This document shows, piece after piece, positions 9,100 through 16,883 of a DNA stretch of 64,000 bases. The position numbers and the translations under genes are program-made. The notes below the pieces were generated by a model. It saw nothing but the letters and a program-made list of their open reading frames with translations, had not been told where the DNA came from and made no database searches. How positions within the stretch are numbered: the stretch's first letter is position 1; each line of letters opens with the position of its first letter. The DNA is from Pseudomonadales bacterium (GTDB taxonomy: Bacteria > Pseudomonadota > Gammaproteobacteria > Pseudomonadales > IMCC2047): assembly GCA_024234615.1 (NCBI GenBank), contig JACKNY010000001.1, positions 1,082,501-1,146,500 of the forward strand, given 5' to 3'.

Positions 9100-9564
9100 A
9101 TGGGTCAGATAAATCGAACAGGAGTTGATCGGCGAATACAGTCTCAATCGGATATCAGTGCACTTGTTGCCTCCCGATCCGAGGCATTATCACTTTATAC
9201 TGAACTAGCGGCACACCGCCCATTTATCCAAAACGAACGTTTTGAAGAGGAATTGAAACACTTCTGTGAAGCCCTTATCGACTACACAGCGAGTGCACAT
9301 TTCCGCCTTTATCAACACCTAGCGGAAAATAAAGAGCGGCGTAAGCCGGTAACCAATGTGGCAGATGACGTTTATCCCTTGATTGCCAAAACCACCGATA
9401 AAATTTTAGCCTTTAATGACCGTTACGGTGACGAAGCCGACCTCCGTAAACAGGCGGATCAGATTGAGCAAGACCTTTCTAAAATTGGCGAAATTCTAGC
9501 TGATCGTATTCAATGCGAAGATAAAGTGATAAAGGCAATGCGCAGCGAAAGACGTGACGGCTAA
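9100..9564 (+). CDS. rsd: Rsd/AlgQ-family anti-sigma-70 protein
   Basis: 154 aa, all-helical, cytoplasmic. The segment HFCEALIDYTASAHFRLYQHL (about residues 69-89) corresponds closely to the Rsd/AlgQ core helix that contacts region 4 of sigma-70. Rsd sequesters the housekeeping sigma factor in stationary phase. The length is normal. The start is the ATG at 9100 (MGQINRTG). It lies alone between selO and a large hairpin at 9643-9677 that probably ends its transcript. Confidence 0.85.
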   Translation: MGQINRTGVDRRIQSQSDISALVASRSEALSLYTELAAHRPFIQNERFEEELKHFCEALIDYTASAHFRLYQHLAENKERRKPVTNVADDVYPLIAKTTDKILAFNDRYGDEADLRKQADQIEQDLSKIGEILADRIQCEDKVIKAMRSERRDG

Positions 9565-9886
9565 ACTGGCGAGCCCTCAGTTGTCATTGTTGGCATACTG
9601 GTTTAACAGGTTTATCCATTCCTCCCTATGAGCTTAATAGTACCCCAGATAAAGCCTTTAGAGGCTAATATCTGGGGCTCTTAGCTTTTTTGGCCTCGTT
9701 AGATTTTTAAGTGCTACCCACCTAAGCGATGCCATCGTCTAATGGCCCTCAATTTGCAGCAGCACTTGATTACTTAAATCCCAATGTTATGGCATAAAAT
9801 GCTTGTTTTTTGTCATTGCAGACAATTTCCTGTCAGACTATATTTCTTCAAGCTTTGCTAGTCTCTCTGTCAGAGGTATAAATAGA
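9565..9886. other. Intergenic region rsd to GlxA-type regulator
   Basis: 322 bases between the rsd stop and the preferred start of the next gene. Apart from the stem-loop at 9643-9691 no coding potential is convincing. The frame of the downstream gene is open back to 9803, but the extra residues are not conserved-looking. The promoter of the regulator gene should lie in 9700-9880; no clear -35/-10 pair was assigned. Confidence 0.5.
9643..9691 (+). terminator. Long two-part stem-loop with T-run after rsd
   Basis: The outer stem CCCCAGATA (9643-9651) pairs with TATCTGGGG (9669-9677), enclosing an inner perfect AGCCT/AGGCT stem. A T-rich tract at 9685-9691 follows after a short gap. Likely a rho-independent terminator of rsd. 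Confidence 0.65.
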
Positions 9887-10855
9887 ATGACGCAATATGT
9901 GGACTTCCTGCTCTATGATGACGCAGTCGGTTTGGACATTACCGGACCGTTAGAAGTATTAAATACTGCGTCGATACTATTGCGCCAAAACGGCGTGATT
10001 GAGCAAGCGTATCGCGCCAGATTTTGGGCACAGAGCGTAGGGTTGGTTCGGTTAAGCTCGGGTCTTTGTGTGCAAGCGGATCATGCCCTCGGCGAAGCCA
10101 TGAAGTCAGATATTTTGATTGTCCCCGGTACTGTTGATCCCGAATTAATCATCAAAAACTCTGCTTTTCTCAATGCTGTCAAGCACGCTTCAAAACAGGC
10201 AAAGCGAATAGTATCTGTTTGTACGGGTGCCTTTATTTTGGCGGCGTGTGGACTGCTTGATGGACGCCAAGCAACCACGCATTGGTTACAGACTGATCTG
10301 TTAGCAGCGCGCTATCCTAGGATAAAGGTTGTGCCGAATGCTATCTACACCAGAGACGGCGCGATATCAACCAGTGCCGGTGTGACTGCCGGTATCGATC
10401 TAGCACTGGCTTTAGTAGAAGAAGATTACGGAGCCGAATTAGCGATAGAAATTTCACGCTGTTTAGTTGTCTACCTACGCAGACCCGGTGGTCAAACGCA
10501 GTTTAGCGCGCCGCTTGAATTGGAAAAGAAGGCTGGCGAGCGTTTTAGCAAACTACATTCTTGGCTGTTACAAAACTTAGATCAGCCTGTGGCTGTTGAG
10601 GATATGGCGGAGCAGGTGGATATGAGCCCACGCAATTTTTCCCGTGTGTTTAGTAAGATGACAGGTATAACGCCAGGAAAATACGTTGAATCGATACGGC
10701 TGGAGCGTGCCAGAGAGCTGTTGGAAAGCGGAAAGCCGCCAATCAACAGAGTCGCACAACTGAGCGGTTTTGGGCGCGAGGAGCGCATGCGCCGCGCTTT
10801 TATACGTGAGTTAGGGGTAACTCCCGGCTTGTATCAAAGTCATTTCGGCAGATAG
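9887..10855 (+). CDS. GlxA-family transcriptional regulator (DJ-1/PfpI domain plus AraC HTH)
   Basis: 322 aa. The ORF is open from 9803, but the ATG at 9887 (MTQYVDFLLYDDA) begins the domain properly. Residues 1-185 form a DJ-1/PfpI class I glutamine-amidotransferase-like ligand domain with the nucleophile-elbow Cys in VCTGAFILAACG. The C-terminal ~100 residues are an AraC-type double helix-turn-helix (VEDMAEQVDMSPRNFSRVF and the RRAFIRELGVTPGLYQ segment). It is probably a metabolite-responsive activator. The next gene, 24 bp downstream, encodes a stand-alone DJ-1/PfpI protein and is the likely target or partner. Confidence 0.88.
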   Translation: MTQYVDFLLYDDAVGLDITGPLEVLNTASILLRQNGVIEQAYRARFWAQSVGLVRLSSGLCVQADHALGEAMKSDILIVPGTVDPELIIKNSAFLNAVKHASKQAKRIVSVCTGAFILAACGLLDGRQATTHWLQTDLLAARYPRIKVVPNAIYTRDGAISTSAGVTAGIDLALALVEEDYGAELAIEISRCLVVYLRRPGGQTQFSAPLELEKKAGERFSKLHSWLLQNLDQPVAVEDMAEQVDMSPRNFSRVFSKMTGITPGKYVESIRLERARELLESGKPPINRVAQLSGFGREERMRRAFIRELGVTPGLYQSHFGR

Positions 10856-10879
10856 AACTTTATTTTTGAACAGGAGAAC

Positions 10880-11476
10880 ATGATGAGTTACACCTACGGA
10901 ATATTTATATACGATAAAGTAGCAGCGCTCGACTTCGTCGGACCCAGCGAAACTTTCACGGTCTCAAACTTCCTGAAAGGCGAAGGTAGAGTAATTACTA
11001 TCGCTGCTAGTACAGAACCCGTCACCTGCCTTTCCGGCATGCGTGTCATACCGGATTACAACTTTGAAAATGCTCCGCCCGTTGATGTGGTACTAGTACC
11101 GGGGACTGAAGGTGTTGATGAGCTGTTGGCCATGGATAGCGCGATTGCTTGGGTTAAGTCGCAGGCGGGTCAGGTAAAATACATGACCGCCGTTTGCACT
11201 GGTGCATTATTACTGCAAAAAGCGGGGTTGTTGAAAAATCGTAAGGCGACCACCCATTGGATGCTAACCGAAGCGCTGGCACAGGATCCCAGTATCGAGC
11301 TGATGGCCGATATGCGCTACGTGTGTGATGGTAATATAGTTACCTCACAGGGTATTTCTGCGGGTATTGATATGTCACTTTGGTTGGTTGGTCAACTGCA
11401 TTCCCCCGCTCACGCACGTGAAGTGCGCAAATTACTGCAGTATGATCCAGCACCACCCTATACTGCCGAGGTATAG
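10880..11476 (+). CDS. DJ-1/PfpI family protein
   Basis: 198 aa. Start at the ATG 10880 (or the next one at 10883), behind an AGGAG ribosome-binding site. It is a single DJ-1/PfpI domain with the conserved nucleophile elbow AVCTGALLLQKAGLL and the following RKATTHWM motif, as in the regulator just upstream. Related proteins include isonitrile hydratases and other small hydrolases or chaperone-like enzymes; the substrate cannot be told here. It is probably co-transcribed with the GlxA-type gene 24 bp before it. Confidence 0.85.
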   Translation: MMSYTYGIFIYDKVAALDFVGPSETFTVSNFLKGEGRVITIAASTEPVTCLSGMRVIPDYNFENAPPVDVVLVPGTEGVDELLAMDSAIAWVKSQAGQVKYMTAVCTGALLLQKAGLLKNRKATTHWMLTEALAQDPSIELMADMRYVCDGNIVTSQGISAGIDMSLWLVGQLHSPAHAREVRKLLQYDPAPPYTAEV

Positions 11477-11558
11477 TTTTAGCAAGCCCATAATTACCTT
11501 TATCTTGCCGGCTGGATGGATTAGTGTATCTGGGATATCACCAATCTCGGATACTGCC

Positions 11559-11819
11559 ATGAAGAAAATAAAGAACGAAAGTGCCTTATTCAAAGAGGCC
11601 ATTCGAGTGGGTACCATCTATTTACAGAAAAGAGGAGTAGATCACTTCGATACTACCGATGATGTCGGTTTTAAGGCTAAAGCAATTTACACGCTCTTGG
11701 TCATGGATAAGTTGATTCAGCCATTACCGAAAGCACATGAAGATAACGTAAATATTAAGCATAAGCTGGCAATTTGGATTTCCAAACGCTTACCAGAAGA
11801 TCATGAACTACTGCGCTAG
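11559..11819 (+). CDS. Small conserved protein, DUF5062-like
   Basis: 86 aa. The frame is open from 11367 but overlaps the preceding gene; the ATG at 11559 (MKKIKNESALFKEAIRVG) gives a well-behaved start. The sequence is soluble and mostly helical, with a basic N-terminus and the pattern YLQKRGVDHFDTTDD then KAKAIYTLLVMDKLIQPLP. This resembles the DUF5062 family of gammaproteobacterial proteins of about 85 aa. No function is known. It lies 82 bp after the DJ-1 gene and 18 bp before the UDG-like gene. Confidence 0.6.
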   Translation: MKKIKNESALFKEAIRVGTIYLQKRGVDHFDTTDDVGFKAKAIYTLLVMDKLIQPLPKAHEDNVNIKHKLAIWISKRLPEDHELLR

Positions 11820-11837
11820 CAGCCCTGTGGCATTGAA

Positions 11838-12422
11838 TTGAACACCTTCGACAATACGGTTGCGTTGCTTCAGGAGGTACGCGCCTGCAAGATTTGTGAG
11901 CCTGATTTAGCACTGGGTGCCAAGCCGGTATTACAGTTCGCTGCCAACGCCAAGCTTCTAGTGGTTGGACAGGCACCTGGTATCAGGGTCCACGAAACCG
12001 GAATTCCCTGGAATGACCCAAGTGGTGAACGGCTACGTGAATGGATGGGCGTAGATAGTCAAACATTCTATGACCCATCACAAATCGCGATTGTCCCGAT
12101 GGGTTTTTGCTATCCCGGTAAAGGCAAGTCGGGAGACCTGCCCCCGCGCAAAGAGTGCGCGCAATTGTGGCGGAATAAAATTCATCAATGCTTGCCAAAT
12201 ATTGAATTAACGCTATTAATTGGTCAATATGCACAGCAATATTATCTAGGTAAAGACGCTCTGACATTGACCCAAAGGGTCTCGAATTGGCGCCATTATC
12301 TGCCCTCTTATATACTGCTACCTCATCCTTCGCCGCGCAATAATATCTGGTTACGTAAAAACTCTTGGTTTGAAGAGGTGGTTGTCGCATTGAGGCGTCA
12401 GGTTTCTCAGATTCTTTTATAG
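11838..12422 (+). CDS. Uracil-DNA glycosylase superfamily protein
   Basis: 194 aa, with a TTG start at 11838. The N-terminal CxxC (VRACKIC), the GQAPG motif in LLVVGQAPGIRVHETG and the C-terminal HPSPRN motif match the UDG superfamily (COG1573-like), whose members remove uracil or related bases from DNA. Only two of the four Cys that bind the Fe-S cluster in family 4/5 enzymes are obvious, so a cluster is doubtful. It starts 18 bp after the small upstream gene and may be co-transcribed. Confidence 0.75.
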   Translation: MNTFDNTVALLQEVRACKICEPDLALGAKPVLQFAANAKLLVVGQAPGIRVHETGIPWNDPSGERLREWMGVDSQTFYDPSQIAIVPMGFCYPGKGKSGDLPPRKECAQLWRNKIHQCLPNIELTLLIGQYAQQYYLGKDALTLTQRVSNWRHYLPSYILLPHPSPRNNIWLRKNSWFEEVVVALRRQVSQILL

Positions 12423-12496
12423 GTTTCCCCAACGTTCAGTTTCTATTCATCATTACTCGGTTAGTCTTTCTCTACAGCCTAACGGAGGAATTCAAT

Positions 12497-12856
12497 ATGA
12501 AATTAACAGCATCAATTTTTTTAACCTTGGTTGCGTTAAGCCTCAGTGGTGTGTCAATTGCTGGCGATTTTGCCAGTAAGCACAGGCATGCCAATAATGG
12601 TCACCACTTGGACTTTCAATGGACGCACGGCAATGATGGCATCAACCGGCATTATCGTTCAGATCATAACCGGCATAAGGCCTTCAAACACCGTGGCTAC
12701 CACCACAAGCAGAACCGGCAGTATTACAAAAATCGCCAGCATCATAATTATTTTGGCTTCAGTTATTTTCGTTATTATGATGAGCCCCGGCATTTCCGAG
12801 GTGATCGATATAGTTATCGACTTAATCATCGACATCACTCAAATTGTCGGCACTGA
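12497..12856 (+). CDS. Exported His/Arg/Tyr-rich small protein, function unknown
   Basis: 119 aa. There is a clear Sec signal peptide (residues 1 to about 22, ending SIAG) and a good AGGAGG-like site before the ATG. The mature part is extremely rich in His, Arg, Tyr and Asn (KHRHANNGHH, YHHKQNRQYYKNRQHHNYFG, LNHRHHSNCRH) and has almost no hydrophobic core. Such composition suggests periplasmic metal binding (Ni, Zn, Cu) or a disordered basic protein, but no known family was recognised. It is not obviously in an operon. Confidence 0.65.
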   Translation: MKLTASIFLTLVALSLSGVSIAGDFASKHRHANNGHHLDFQWTHGNDGINRHYRSDHNRHKAFKHRGYHHKQNRQYYKNRQHHNYFGFSYFRYYDEPRHFRGDRYSYRLNHRHHSNCRH

Positions 12857-12930
12857 AAAGGTTTTGCGCTGACGCATCTTAATAAAATCAGGCATAATAA
12901 CGTGCTCTTATGATTTCGTTGGGTAAATTT

Positions 12931-13242
12931 ATGTCGGTTAAAGATGTTATAGAAATGAAGCTAAACAAGGCCTTTCAGCCCACTTATTTGCAGGTAGTCA
13001 ATGAGAGTTTTCGCCATAGCGTACCACCTGGCTCAGAATCACATTTTAAAGTGACTTTGGTTGCCGAGGAGTTTGCGGGGAGTTCTGCGGTCAAGCGGCA
13101 TCAGATGGTATACAAACTCTTGGCTGATGAACTTAACAGCGGTATCCACGCGCTTGCTCTACATCTTTATACAGATGAGGAATGGCGTGCTAAAGGGGGA
13201 ATAGAGCCTGAGTCACCTGCTTGCCGGGGCGGTTCGAAATAA
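12931..13242 (+). CDS. bolA: BolA family protein
   Basis: 103 aa. The ORF begins at 12910, but the ATG at 12931 (MSVKDVIEMKLNKAFQP) is the usual BolA start. The core motif SESHFKVTLVAEEFAG followed by RHQMVYKLLADEL is the BolA signature, containing the conserved His that with monothiol glutaredoxin binds a [2Fe-2S] cluster. BolA influences cell shape, biofilm and iron homeostasis. It lies 92 bp before trhO. Confidence 0.92.
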   Translation: MSVKDVIEMKLNKAFQPTYLQVVNESFRHSVPPGSESHFKVTLVAEEFAGSSAVKRHQMVYKLLADELNSGIHALALHLYTDEEWRAKGGIEPESPACRGGSK

Positions 13243-13334
13243 GGCGGAAGCTCCGATTCATTCATGGTGAATCCCTGGTGTATTTTGCTGGGGACTTTTT
13301 ATATATTGCGTAAAAGACGCTACCAATACAGTAG

Positions 13335-14348
13335 ATGGTGATGCCGATGGCAGAATACCAAGTTGTGGCACTCTATAAGTTTGCCACCCTTGATAACTTC
13401 GAAAAAATGCGTAAGCCCTTATTCAGTTTATGCGTCGAACGGCGGGTAACCGGCACGTTGCTGCTAGCGTATGAAGGTATCAATGGTACTATCGCTGGTA
13501 CGCAATCAGACGTCGAAACAGTGTTGAATTATTTGCGGCAGGATAAGCGTTTATCCGATATCGACTACAAAGTATCCGTGAGTGAAACCAATCCATTTTT
13601 ACGCATGAAAGTGAAGTTGAAAAAGGAGATAGTGACTCTAGGAATAGAAGGTGTCGATCCGAATCAGAAAGTTGGAAAGTACGTGCAGCCTAAGGATTGG
13701 AACCAGCTTATTAGCGATCCTGATGTCGTTCTGATTGATACCCGTAACGACTATGAGGTGGATATCGGTGTCTTTGCCGGGGCGATTAATCCTGATACGG
13801 AAAGCTTTCGAGATTTTCCAAGTTATGTGGTGACCCATCTAAACCCCGCGAAGCATAAAAAGGTAGCTATGTATTGCACTGGAGGCATTCGCTGTGAAAA
13901 GGCGAGCGCCTTTATGCTACAGCAGGGATTTACAGAAGTTTACCACCTTCAGGGCGGTATTCTTAAGTATTTGGAAGAAGTGCCTGAACAGGAAAGCCTC
14001 TGGCAAGGAGAATGTTTTGTTTTTGATCGGCGAGTTGCGGTAAACCATCAATTGGAGCCCGGTAGTTATGATATGTGCTATGCCTGCCGTCGCCCCATTT
14101 CAGATAAGGATAAAGCCTCTGAGCATTACCAGACGGGGGTTTCTTGTCCGCGCTGTATTGAAGAATATACAGATAAAGATAGAACACGTTTTAGCCAGCG
14201 CCAGAAACAGGTTGAATTGGGTAAGCAACGTGAACGGGTACATATTGGTGTTTCCCGCGCGGAAATTCAGCGGACAAAGGCGGAAAAACAGCAGCGCAAG
14301 GCTGCTTTGGCGGAGCGTGCTAAAGCCGGTCAGTTAACAAAGAGATAG
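13335..14348 (+). CDS. trhO: tRNA uridine(34) hydroxylase TrhO (rhodanese-related, YceA)
   Basis: 337 aa. TrhO makes 5-hydroxyuridine at position 34 of tRNAs in an O2-dependent reaction. The N-terminal domain holds YEGINGTIAG. The rhodanese domain has the active loop CTGGIRCEKASAFML with its catalytic Cys. A Cys-rich stretch follows (MCYACRRP and SCPRC). Start choices are the ATG at 13335, 13341 or 13347; the last (MAEYQVVALYKF) best matches the family. A basic helical tail ends the protein. Confidence 0.93.
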   Translation: MVMPMAEYQVVALYKFATLDNFEKMRKPLFSLCVERRVTGTLLLAYEGINGTIAGTQSDVETVLNYLRQDKRLSDIDYKVSVSETNPFLRMKVKLKKEIVTLGIEGVDPNQKVGKYVQPKDWNQLISDPDVVLIDTRNDYEVDIGVFAGAINPDTESFRDFPSYVVTHLNPAKHKKVAMYCTGGIRCEKASAFMLQQGFTEVYHLQGGILKYLEEVPEQESLWQGECFVFDRRVAVNHQLEPGSYDMCYACRRPISDKDKASEHYQTGVSCPRCIEEYTDKDRTRFSQRQKQVELGKQRERVHIGVSRAEIQRTKAEKQQRKAALAERAKAGQLTKR

Positions 14349-14402
14349 GTTTTTCAGGGTAGTTTGCCCGTATCTCAATCCCTAGACTGTTAAATTATCC
14401 AA

Positions 14403-14425
14403 AAATTGCTGCCATTATCGAATAG
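14403..14425 (+). promoter_or_regulatory. Shared upstream element, copy A
   Basis: One of three near-identical 23-nt elements with core GCTGCCATTWTSGAATAG (also at 16815 and 22317). It resembles an AraC/XylS-type half-site (TGCC-N6-GAATA). It lies about 265 bp upstream of the Tat-exported small subunit gene. Function is inferred only from recurrence and position. Confidence 0.55.
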
Positions 14426-14534
14426 CGCAGTCTTTCATGCTCTGGTCAAATAGCACCTGAAGATAAGCAATTCGTTGTTTTTCATATTTCTTCCTCCTGT
14501 TGTGCATAGCGCAACAAATACGCCCGGCTGGGCT

Positions 14535-14559
14535 GGCCCTTTTTAAGGGCCTTTTTTTT
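14535..14559 (+). terminator. Rho-independent terminator downstream of trhO
   Basis: The perfect stem GGCCCTT (14535-14541) with AAGGGCC (14545-14551) has a 3-nt loop and eight T residues at 14552-14559. It either ends the trhO transcript or attenuates the following operon. Confidence 0.88.
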
Positions 14560-14692
14560 GTCCGAAGGTTTCCTATTCAGAATATTTCTTACCAGTAACG
14601 AATATCCCAGGCTCAACCCGAAGCTTTATACTCAACCTAATAACTTTATCTTTAACCTAGTCATTAGCGAGAAGAGGTTTAGATGGGAGATG

Positions 14693-15223
14693 ATGATAAA
14701 AGACATGGATAGGCGACAATTTATTCTGCGATTGAGTCGTATAGCCGTTGCTATAAGTGCGGCAGGTTGGTTCGTTCAAGCTCGGGCTGGAGACACCTCG
14801 GGGGCGAATGTCAGTGCCCATAATCAGGCAGCGTTGATTGCTGAGCTGTCATATCAATTATTACCTATACAAGCGCCGCAATCGGCGCTTTATCAGTCGG
14901 TTGTTCACGCATTGATGAACCAGTTAACGCAGCGACCGGGAGCCGCAGAACTGATCAGGCAAGGCGTGGAGACTTTTAATGGATTTACTGGCAAGCCTTG
15001 GCTTGAATTAACCGCAAAGGAACGTCGGCAAGTGATACAGGCGCTATTCGATACGCCTTTTGTCAGCATGGTGCGTTGGACTACTCAGGAGGTTGTGTTG
15101 AGAGATCGGCAGATTTGGAATCAATTGGGATACCAAGGCTCATCAATTGAAAAGGGCGGCTATTTACAGCGTGGTTTTGATGATATTGACTGGCTGCCAG
15201 AAGCACCAAGAGAGAGAAAATAA
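14693..15223 (+). CDS. Gluconate-2-dehydrogenase-subunit-3-like small subunit, Tat-exported
   Basis: About 176 aa. The frame is open from 14558, but starts at 14690/14693 or 14705 place the twin-arginine motif DRRQFILRL at the N-terminus, followed by a hydrophobic stretch ending VQARA. The mature part resembles the small gamma subunit of membrane flavin dehydrogenases (gluconate 2-dehydrogenase subunit 3), which carries the GMC flavoprotein across by Tat. Its stop overlaps the next ATG (TAATG). A cytochrome c subunit, usual in such complexes, is not present nearby. Confidence 0.8.
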   Translation: MIKDMDRRQFILRLSRIAVAISAAGWFVQARAGDTSGANVSAHNQAALIAELSYQLLPIQAPQSALYQSVVHALMNQLTQRPGAAELIRQGVETFNGFTGKPWLELTAKERRQVIQALFDTPFVSMVRWTTQEVVLRDRQIWNQLGYQGSSIEKGGYLQRGFDDIDWLPEAPRERK

Positions 15224-16779
15224 TGAGAAAGTTTGCGCTTTCCGATGAGTCGGTAGTTGTCGTAATTGGGTCTGGGGCTGGCGGAGGAACGCTGGCTAAT
15301 GAGCTTGCTCAGCGTGACATTAACGTCGTCTGTCTGGAGGCGGGCAAGCGTTTAGCGGCGCATGAAGTGGTTAATGATGAAGCTATCATGTTTGAACGTT
15401 TTACCTGGTTTGATCGACGTATTGGTTCTGGCATTGCGCCTAAAGATTTCCCGGTCTGGACTTGTAAAACAGTGGGAGGCACGACCATGCACTGGACGGC
15501 CTCCTGTCCACGCATGCAGGAGCACGAGTTCCGGGCACGCTCAACTTACGGGGATATAGCCGATGCCAATTTGGTGGACTGGCCTATCGGCTTACAAAAG
15601 TTAGCACCCTATTATGAGCGCGCAGAAGATAAGATGGGTATTACCGGCACCCACGGCATTGAGCGCTTGCCAGGCAATAATAATTATAAAGTACTGGAAG
15701 CAGGGGCTCGCGCTGTTGGCTATCGGGATATAGATACCAATAATGTTGCTATTAATTCAAAGCCACGAGATGGCCGGGCATCCTGTTTGCAGCTGGGTTT
15801 TTGTACCAGTGGTTGTGTTGTGCAGGCTAAGTGGTCGACACTCTATACTGAAATCAGTAAGGCGGAAACTACCGAGCATTTTGAGCTTCGATCTGAATCA
15901 ATGGCGGTTCGAATTAATCATGACACGACGGGGCGAGCAGCGAGTGTTGAGTATATTGATAATATGGGACAGCGGCACGTGCAGCGGGCGCGAATTGTTT
16001 GCGTTGCGGGCAATGCGGTGGAAACCACGCGCCTGTTGCTGAATTCTAGTTCTGAGCATTTTCCTGCGGGCTTGGCCAACAGCAGCGATCAGGTGGGGCG
16101 CAATTATATGAGACATTTTGCCTTGCCTGTGATTGGTATCATGCCGGGGCCAGTCAATATTCATCGTGGCACTCACCAGGCCGGGATCGTCAAAGATGAG
16201 CGCCACCATGATCCCAAAAGGGGTTTTAACGGTGGGTTTCTATTTCTCACCGTACCCTTCACGCCAGAAATTATTAGCAAAATTATCCTCAAGGATTTAT
16301 GGGGTGAGCGTTTAGTGGAGGTGATGGAGCAATATGACCATATGGCGGCCATGTTGGTGCATGGTGAAGATATGCCACAGCAAAGTAACCGGATTAGTCT
16401 GCATGCAACCGAGAAAGATGCCAATGGCTTACCGGTGCCTGTGGTGCATTATGAGGATCATCCTAATACCAAGGCGATGAAGAAATATGCCGCACAAAAA
16501 GGGCAGGCTGTTTATGAGGCACTGGGGGCGAAAGAGATTTTTACAGCGCAGGATGTATTTCCTGCAACTCATAATATGGGTGTTGCCCGTATGGGCACTA
16601 ACCCACAGCATTCAGTTTGTAATAGCTGGGGGCAAACCCATGATATAAAGAATCTCTTCATATCCGATGGCAGCTTATTCCCGACCGTTGGCTGCGAAAA
16701 TCCTACCCTAACCATCGTTGCTCTCGTGATTCGACAGGCCGACTATATTGAACAGGCATTAAAAAAAGGCGTACTATAA
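15223..16779 (+). CDS. GMC-family oxidoreductase (flavoprotein large subunit)
   Basis: 518 aa. The FAD-binding motif GSGAGGGTLANELAQRD is at about residues 16-32. The C-terminal GMC domain contains HNMGVARMGTNP and SDGSLFPTVGCENPTLTI with the catalytic His and Asn. The closest general type is gluconate/sugar-alcohol dehydrogenases rather than choline dehydrogenase. It overlaps the Tat-exported small subunit gene by one base, so the pair is probably moved to the periplasm together and oxidises an alcohol there. The electron acceptor is unclear because no cytochrome gene is adjacent. Confidence 0.88.
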   Translation: MRKFALSDESVVVVIGSGAGGGTLANELAQRDINVVCLEAGKRLAAHEVVNDEAIMFERFTWFDRRIGSGIAPKDFPVWTCKTVGGTTMHWTASCPRMQEHEFRARSTYGDIADANLVDWPIGLQKLAPYYERAEDKMGITGTHGIERLPGNNNYKVLEAGARAVGYRDIDTNNVAINSKPRDGRASCLQLGFCTSGCVVQAKWSTLYTEISKAETTEHFELRSESMAVRINHDTTGRAASVEYIDNMGQRHVQRARIVCVAGNAVETTRLLLNSSSEHFPAGLANSSDQVGRNYMRHFALPVIGIMPGPVNIHRGTHQAGIVKDERHHDPKRGFNGGFLFLTVPFTPEIISKIILKDLWGERLVEVMEQYDHMAAMLVHGEDMPQQSNRISLHATEKDANGLPVPVVHYEDHPNTKAMKKYAAQKGQAVYEALGAKEIFTAQDVFPATHNMGVARMGTNPQHSVCNSWGQTHDIKNLFISDGSLFPTVGCENPTLTIVALVIRQADYIEQALKKGVL

Positions 16780-16814
16780 GAAGGTATTCCTCCAGCGCGA
16801 TATAATCTGTGTCG

Positions 16815-16837
16815 AAATCGCTGCCATTTTGGAATAG
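16815..16837 (+). promoter_or_regulatory. Shared upstream element, copy B
   Basis: Second copy of the 23-nt element (core GCTGCCATTTTGGAATAG), ending 46 bp before the start of the 3-hydroxyacyl-CoA-dehydrogenase-like gene. A TTGACA hexamer follows directly at 16839-16844, an arrangement expected for an activator site abutting a -35 box. Confidence 0.6.
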
Positions 16838-16883
16838 ATTGACAATCAAGCTTGTTGTCTAATCCGCCCATGAGAGTTGACGT

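Larger units (their letters stand above)
14349..14692. other. Leader/intergenic region before the GMC oxidoreductase operon
   Basis: 344 bases. It holds one copy of the shared 23-nt element (14403-14425), a stem-loop GTTGTGC/GCGCAAC at about 14500-14516 and a strong terminator at 14535-14559. If a promoter next to the element drives the operon at 14693, the transcript must pass this terminator, which would make it an attenuator. Otherwise the terminator simply ends trhO and a second promoter lies after 14560. Confidence 0.5.

Noticed and set aside
9721..9745. Fourth copy of the shared 23-nt element
   Set aside because: GCGATGCCATCGTCTAATGG looks similar at first sight but keeps only the GCCAT and AAT parts, which is within chance.
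9803..9886. N-terminal extension of the GlxA-type regulator
   Set aside because: The extra 28 residues do not belong to the DJ-1 domain, which starts at the ATG at 9887.
11367..11558. N-terminal extension of the DUF5062-like gene
   Set aside because: It overlaps the end of the DJ-1 gene in another frame and has no protein-like character; the ATG at 11559 fits the family start.
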